Shown here in pieces: positions 61,792-64,000 of a DNA stretch of 64,000 nt (the stretch's first letter is position 1; each line of letters begins with the position of its first letter). A model generated the notes under the pieces. The model had not been told where the DNA came from and searched no databases. It saw only the letters and a program-made list of their open reading frames with translations. Origin of the DNA: Anaerosolibacter carboniphilus (GTDB taxonomy: Bacteria > Bacillota > Clostridia > Peptostreptococcales > Thermotaleaceae); assembly GCF_014205875.1 (NCBI RefSeq), contig NZ_JACHEN010000025.1, positions 1-64,000 of the forward strand, in the 5' to 3' direction. The translations under genes and the position numbers were made by a program.

Positions 61792-62733
61792 CTACCACAC
61801 GCCCTTTCCTGTAACCTTTTTAGAAATTATATGGGTTGCCAATACAAGGAATACACCCACAACGCCTTTGATCAAGCTTACTGCTGTAGACAGTGAATAC
61901 TGTGCATTTTGAATACCAATACGATAGATATAGGTATCTAAGATATCTACCGTACTCAGCACGGCATCGTTAGAAAAGTTTAACACCTGATCAAAACCCG
62001 CATTGAGGAAAAAGCCTAAGTTTAGGATAAATACTGTCACCATGGGCGTTACAAGGGCAGGCAGGATAATATATCGAATGATGCCGACGCGGTTTGCCCC
62101 ATCTATCTCTGCCGCCTCATACAAACTTGGTGAGATACCAAGAATAGCGGTAAAGTAGAATATGGAGTCCCACCCAATGCTTCTCCATGCCTCCGACAAC
62201 ATTAAAATCCAGCGAATTTTTGTTTTGTCCGTCATAAAGTCCATGGAGGGGAGGTTGAAAATGCCGAGAATTTGGTTCACCGAACCCGTAGACGGCGAAA
62301 GTGCCGCAATCCAAATACCTGCAATAACAACCCATGATAAAAAGTGGGGTAGATAGGATATTACCTGCACATACTTTCGAAACCCTATCACCCTCAGCTC
62401 GTTCAGCAAAATTGCGAACAATACGAAAAATGGAAATAATAGAATAAATTTCATAAAGCTGATGATCAAAGTATTGCTCAAAATATCCATAAAGGCTGAG
62501 GTCTTAAAAATCATCTTGAAATACTTCAATCCCACAAATATCCATGGACCACGGGCTTTATAATCATAAAACGCCAACCGCATTCCAATAATCGGCCAAA
62601 GACGAAATATCAGAAAATACAGTATTGTAGGCAGAAGGATTATGTAGAGCATCCTATCGGCATACAAGCGCCTCCATATTTGGTGAAGATCCAGTTTTTC
62701 CTGGGGAGATTTTCTTCTTTCTTCTCGCTTCAT
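61792..62733 (-). CDS. Carbohydrate ABC transporter permease (LplB/YteP-like)
   Basis: A 313-residue inner-membrane permease with six hydrophobic segments, of the MalF-type group with LplB/YteP-like N-terminus (YIILLPTILYFLIFRLWP). The EAA loop is LYEAAEIDGANRVGIIRYII at about residues 210-230. It should form the heterodimeric channel with its neighbour. ATG start after GGAGGGGTGTT. Downstream of the DUF4387 gene by 12 bp. Confidence 0.92.
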   Translation of the reverse strand: MKREERRKSPQEKLDLHQIWRRLYADRMLYIILLPTILYFLIFRLWPIIGMRLAFYDYKARGPWIFVGLKYFKMIFKTSAFMDILSNTLIISFMKFILLFPFFVLFAILLNELRVIGFRKYVQVISYLPHFLSWVVIAGIWIAALSPSTGSVNQILGIFNLPSMDFMTDKTKIRWILMLSEAWRSIGWDSIFYFTAILGISPSLYEAAEIDGANRVGIIRYIILPALVTPMVTVFILNLGFFLNAGFDQVLNFSNDAVLSTVDILDTYIYRIGIQNAQYSLSTAVSLIKGVVGVFLVLATHIISKKVTGKGVW

Positions 62734-62745
62734 AACACCCCTCCT

Positions 62746-63057
62746 TTATGGAATCAAAATATCCATCAGCGGAGCATGCTGCTGTGCGCCGTACACATCC
62801 CGATCACGGAAGGTACCTGATGAAACCGTTCTGTTATATGTAACCTTAATACCAAGAGCTTTTTCAAAAAAAATAATTTTGCTTATGTCTGCGGGTTCTA
62901 AATGATACAGTTGGCAAATCGTTTGAACATTGATGATACCACTCTCTGCCACCCTGTTATAGCTTGCAGGATTATCAAACAATATATCTAATGTAATCTC
63001 GAAGGGGCCACTGTTTTTGCTTCTTAGTACTTTGGCCAAATCTACAAGTCTGTTCAT
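62746..63057 (-). CDS. DUF4387 family protein
   Basis: A 103-residue protein of the DUF4387 family, recognisable from LAKVLRSKNSGPFEITLDIL and FDRDVYG-like ending (TFRDRDVYGAQQHAP). DUF4387 proteins are usually encoded beside or fused to DUF1446/AtuA proteins; this is such a pair. Function is unknown; a subunit or accessory role for the large partner is likely. ATG start after GGAGATGCAA, 12 bp after the DUF1446 gene. Confidence 0.85.
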   Translation of the reverse strand: MNRLVDLAKVLRSKNSGPFEITLDILFDNPASYNRVAESGIINVQTICQLYHLEPADISKIIFFEKALGIKVTYNRTVSSGTFRDRDVYGAQQHAPLMDILIP

Positions 63058-63069
63058 ATTTGCATCTCC

Positions 63070-64000
63070 TTATTTCATTCTGTATTCGATGGGGAACAGC
63101 GCTTTTCCATTCACGGTCTCCATCAGATGATAGACCGAAAATTCATACACTGCGCCAAACTCCACATCGCTTGGTGCAAAAGGAAATGCCAGATTGCCCG
63201 CCGTAGATTTTCTTCCTTCATAGCCATAATGCATAAATGTCGAACGTACTGAACTGCACAATGCCGACGCCTCACTTTGGGTTTTGGCAATCACCTCAAA
63301 CAATACGCCCAGCTCATGGCCAGCCACATTATGAGGCTCCAGACTACCCATTACACCGTTTTTACCGTAGTTGTAAAAATTGATCTCATATTGGTCCCGA
63401 GGAATTTCTGGGTACTGCTCAATTACACTGTTTTTCACCAACGCCTCTACCTCTTCTATCTTTTCCACGAGGAGTGGATCTCGAATACCTGCGACAACAA
63501 AGGTTCTATAGGCTACCTTTCGGGCACCCTCCAGCTTTATTTCATACACAGGTGTTTTGCTCATCTTACTACCGCTTACACGAACGCGCCCGTTTCCCAC
63601 ATCAGCAAATTCACAGTTTTCCAAATCCAGCACGATGCCGGGTCCCCGCAGAATATAGGGATGATCCTTCTCATAGAAGGTGTGAGCTGCAACACTTACA
63701 GGTGTGCATTTACGCTGAGGATTGGTAGAATATACCTCAAAACAGTCTTCATAGAGGACGCCCATCATACAGTCCTTTGTGGTACCAGGCTCGCAGCACA
63801 GCGCACCGCATTCCAGTACCTTGCCCATGTGGTATGCCATCCCCTCATCGAAACCATGGAATATACCTACAGCCGCAAAGGGGGAGGGGTCATAGGCTCT
63901 GCCACAGACAATAATTTGCGCACCGCATTCCAATGCTTCCAAAATCGGTTCAGTGCCCATCTGGGCAACTACACCGGTGGTTTCCGCCAAAGCCGCTTCA
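63070..64000 (-). CDS. DUF1446 / AtuA-like protein, 5' end beyond the window
   Basis: About 310 residues of the C-terminal part of an acyclic terpene utilisation A (AtuA)/DUF1446 family protein. Recognisable segments are GTEPILEALECGAQIIVCGRA, FHGFDEGMAYHMGKVLECGA and the C-terminal FAPSDVEFGAVYEFSVYHLM. The coding frame runs off the right edge without a start, so the first roughly 150 residues are missing. The family lacks a defined reaction; AtuA is implicated in acyclic terpene/acyl-CoA breakdown in Pseudomonas. Here it heads a transporter operon with DUF4387 and ADP-ribosylglycohydrolase homologues, which suggests a catabolic role. Confidence 0.8.
   Translation of the reverse strand, partial: EAALAETTGVVAQMGTEPILEALECGAQIIVCGRAYDPSPFAAVGIFHGFDEGMAYHMGKVLECGALCCEPGTTKDCMMGVLYEDCFEVYSTNPQRKCTPVSVAAHTFYEKDHPYILRGPGIVLDLENCEFADVGNGRVRVSGSKMSKTPVYEIKLEGARKVAYRTFVVAGIRDPLLVEKIEEVEALVKNSVIEQYPEIPRDQYEINFYNYGKNGVMGSLEPHNVAGHELGVLFEVIAKTQSEASALCSSVRSTFMHYGYEGRKSTAGNLAFPFAPSDVEFGAVYEFSVYHLMETVNGKALFPIEYRMK

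Overview
The window reads as chromosomal DNA of a low-GC, spore-forming, amino-acid-fermenting anaerobe of the Clostridia; the gene set and the style of the intergenic repeats resemble Alkaliphilus-type Clostridiaceae, but the genus is an inference. Supporting signs are a SpoVB-type flippase, a SigI/RsgI pair, Rex, a ferredoxin-fused electron-transfer flavoprotein, strong AGGAGG ribosome binding sites with frequent TTG and GTG starts, and a clostridial histidine degradation cluster. Most genes lie on the minus strand. I saw no rRNA, tRNA or CRISPR array.

Region by region. 1-6.2 kb is the integrase end of a prophage or integrative element: zinc-ribbon protein, ERF recombinase, HD hydrolase and small early genes on the minus strand, then a divergent repressor/Cro-like control region carrying six copies of an operator-like motif, an ImmA/IrrE-type protein and a tyrosine integrase that stops just before groEL. 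6.2-8.3 kb is groES-groEL under a perfect CIRCE operator. 8.4-11.8 kb holds a PAP2 phosphatase, an AIM24-family protein and a BCCT transporter. 12-18.3 kb holds two tandem paralogous ~1000-residue SARP/BTAD-ATPase-TPR regulators. 18.3-27.2 kb holds spoVB and the histidine/one-carbon cluster fhs-hutU-ftcD-hutI-fchA, with a ZTP (pfl) riboswitch ahead of fhs and no hutH. 27.2-32.3 kb holds a secreted stalk-domain protein, rsgI-sigI, a DUF554 membrane protein and an OGG-type DNA glycosylase. 32.4-39.4 kb holds a cobalamin riboswitch controlling a lone cobT, an XRE regulator, a CAP/SLH surface protein, gdhA and a P-loop/Asp23 fusion. 39.7-49.6 kb is redox-flavoured: ferredoxin, MarR regulator, acyl-CoA dehydrogenase-EtfB-EtfA, Rex, an ABC-F protein, a GltD-like flavoprotein and acpP. 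Between acpP and tsaD lies a dense same-strand array of DnaA boxes. 51-55.7 kb holds small proteins and an ECF sigma/anti-sigma operon that also encodes two exported bactofilin-like membrane proteins. 55.9-64 kb is a sugar-type ABC transporter operon with DUF1446 (AtuA-like), DUF4387 and two ADP-ribosylglycohydrolase-family genes, ending in an internally deleted ribokinase relic.

How the genes fit together. HutU, HutI, FtcD, FchA and Fhs would take urocanate to glutamate while recovering the formimino carbon through folate and, by reverse Fhs, ATP and formate; GdhA connects glutamate to 2-oxoglutarate and NAD(P)H. The acyl-CoA dehydrogenase/Etf set and ferredoxins provide reductant disposal, with Rex a plausible NADH-linked regulator nearby. 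The least understood parts are the DnaA-box array, the exported bactofilin operon, the ADP-ribosylglycohydrolase/AtuA transporter operon and the dispersed palindromic and heptanucleotide repeats.
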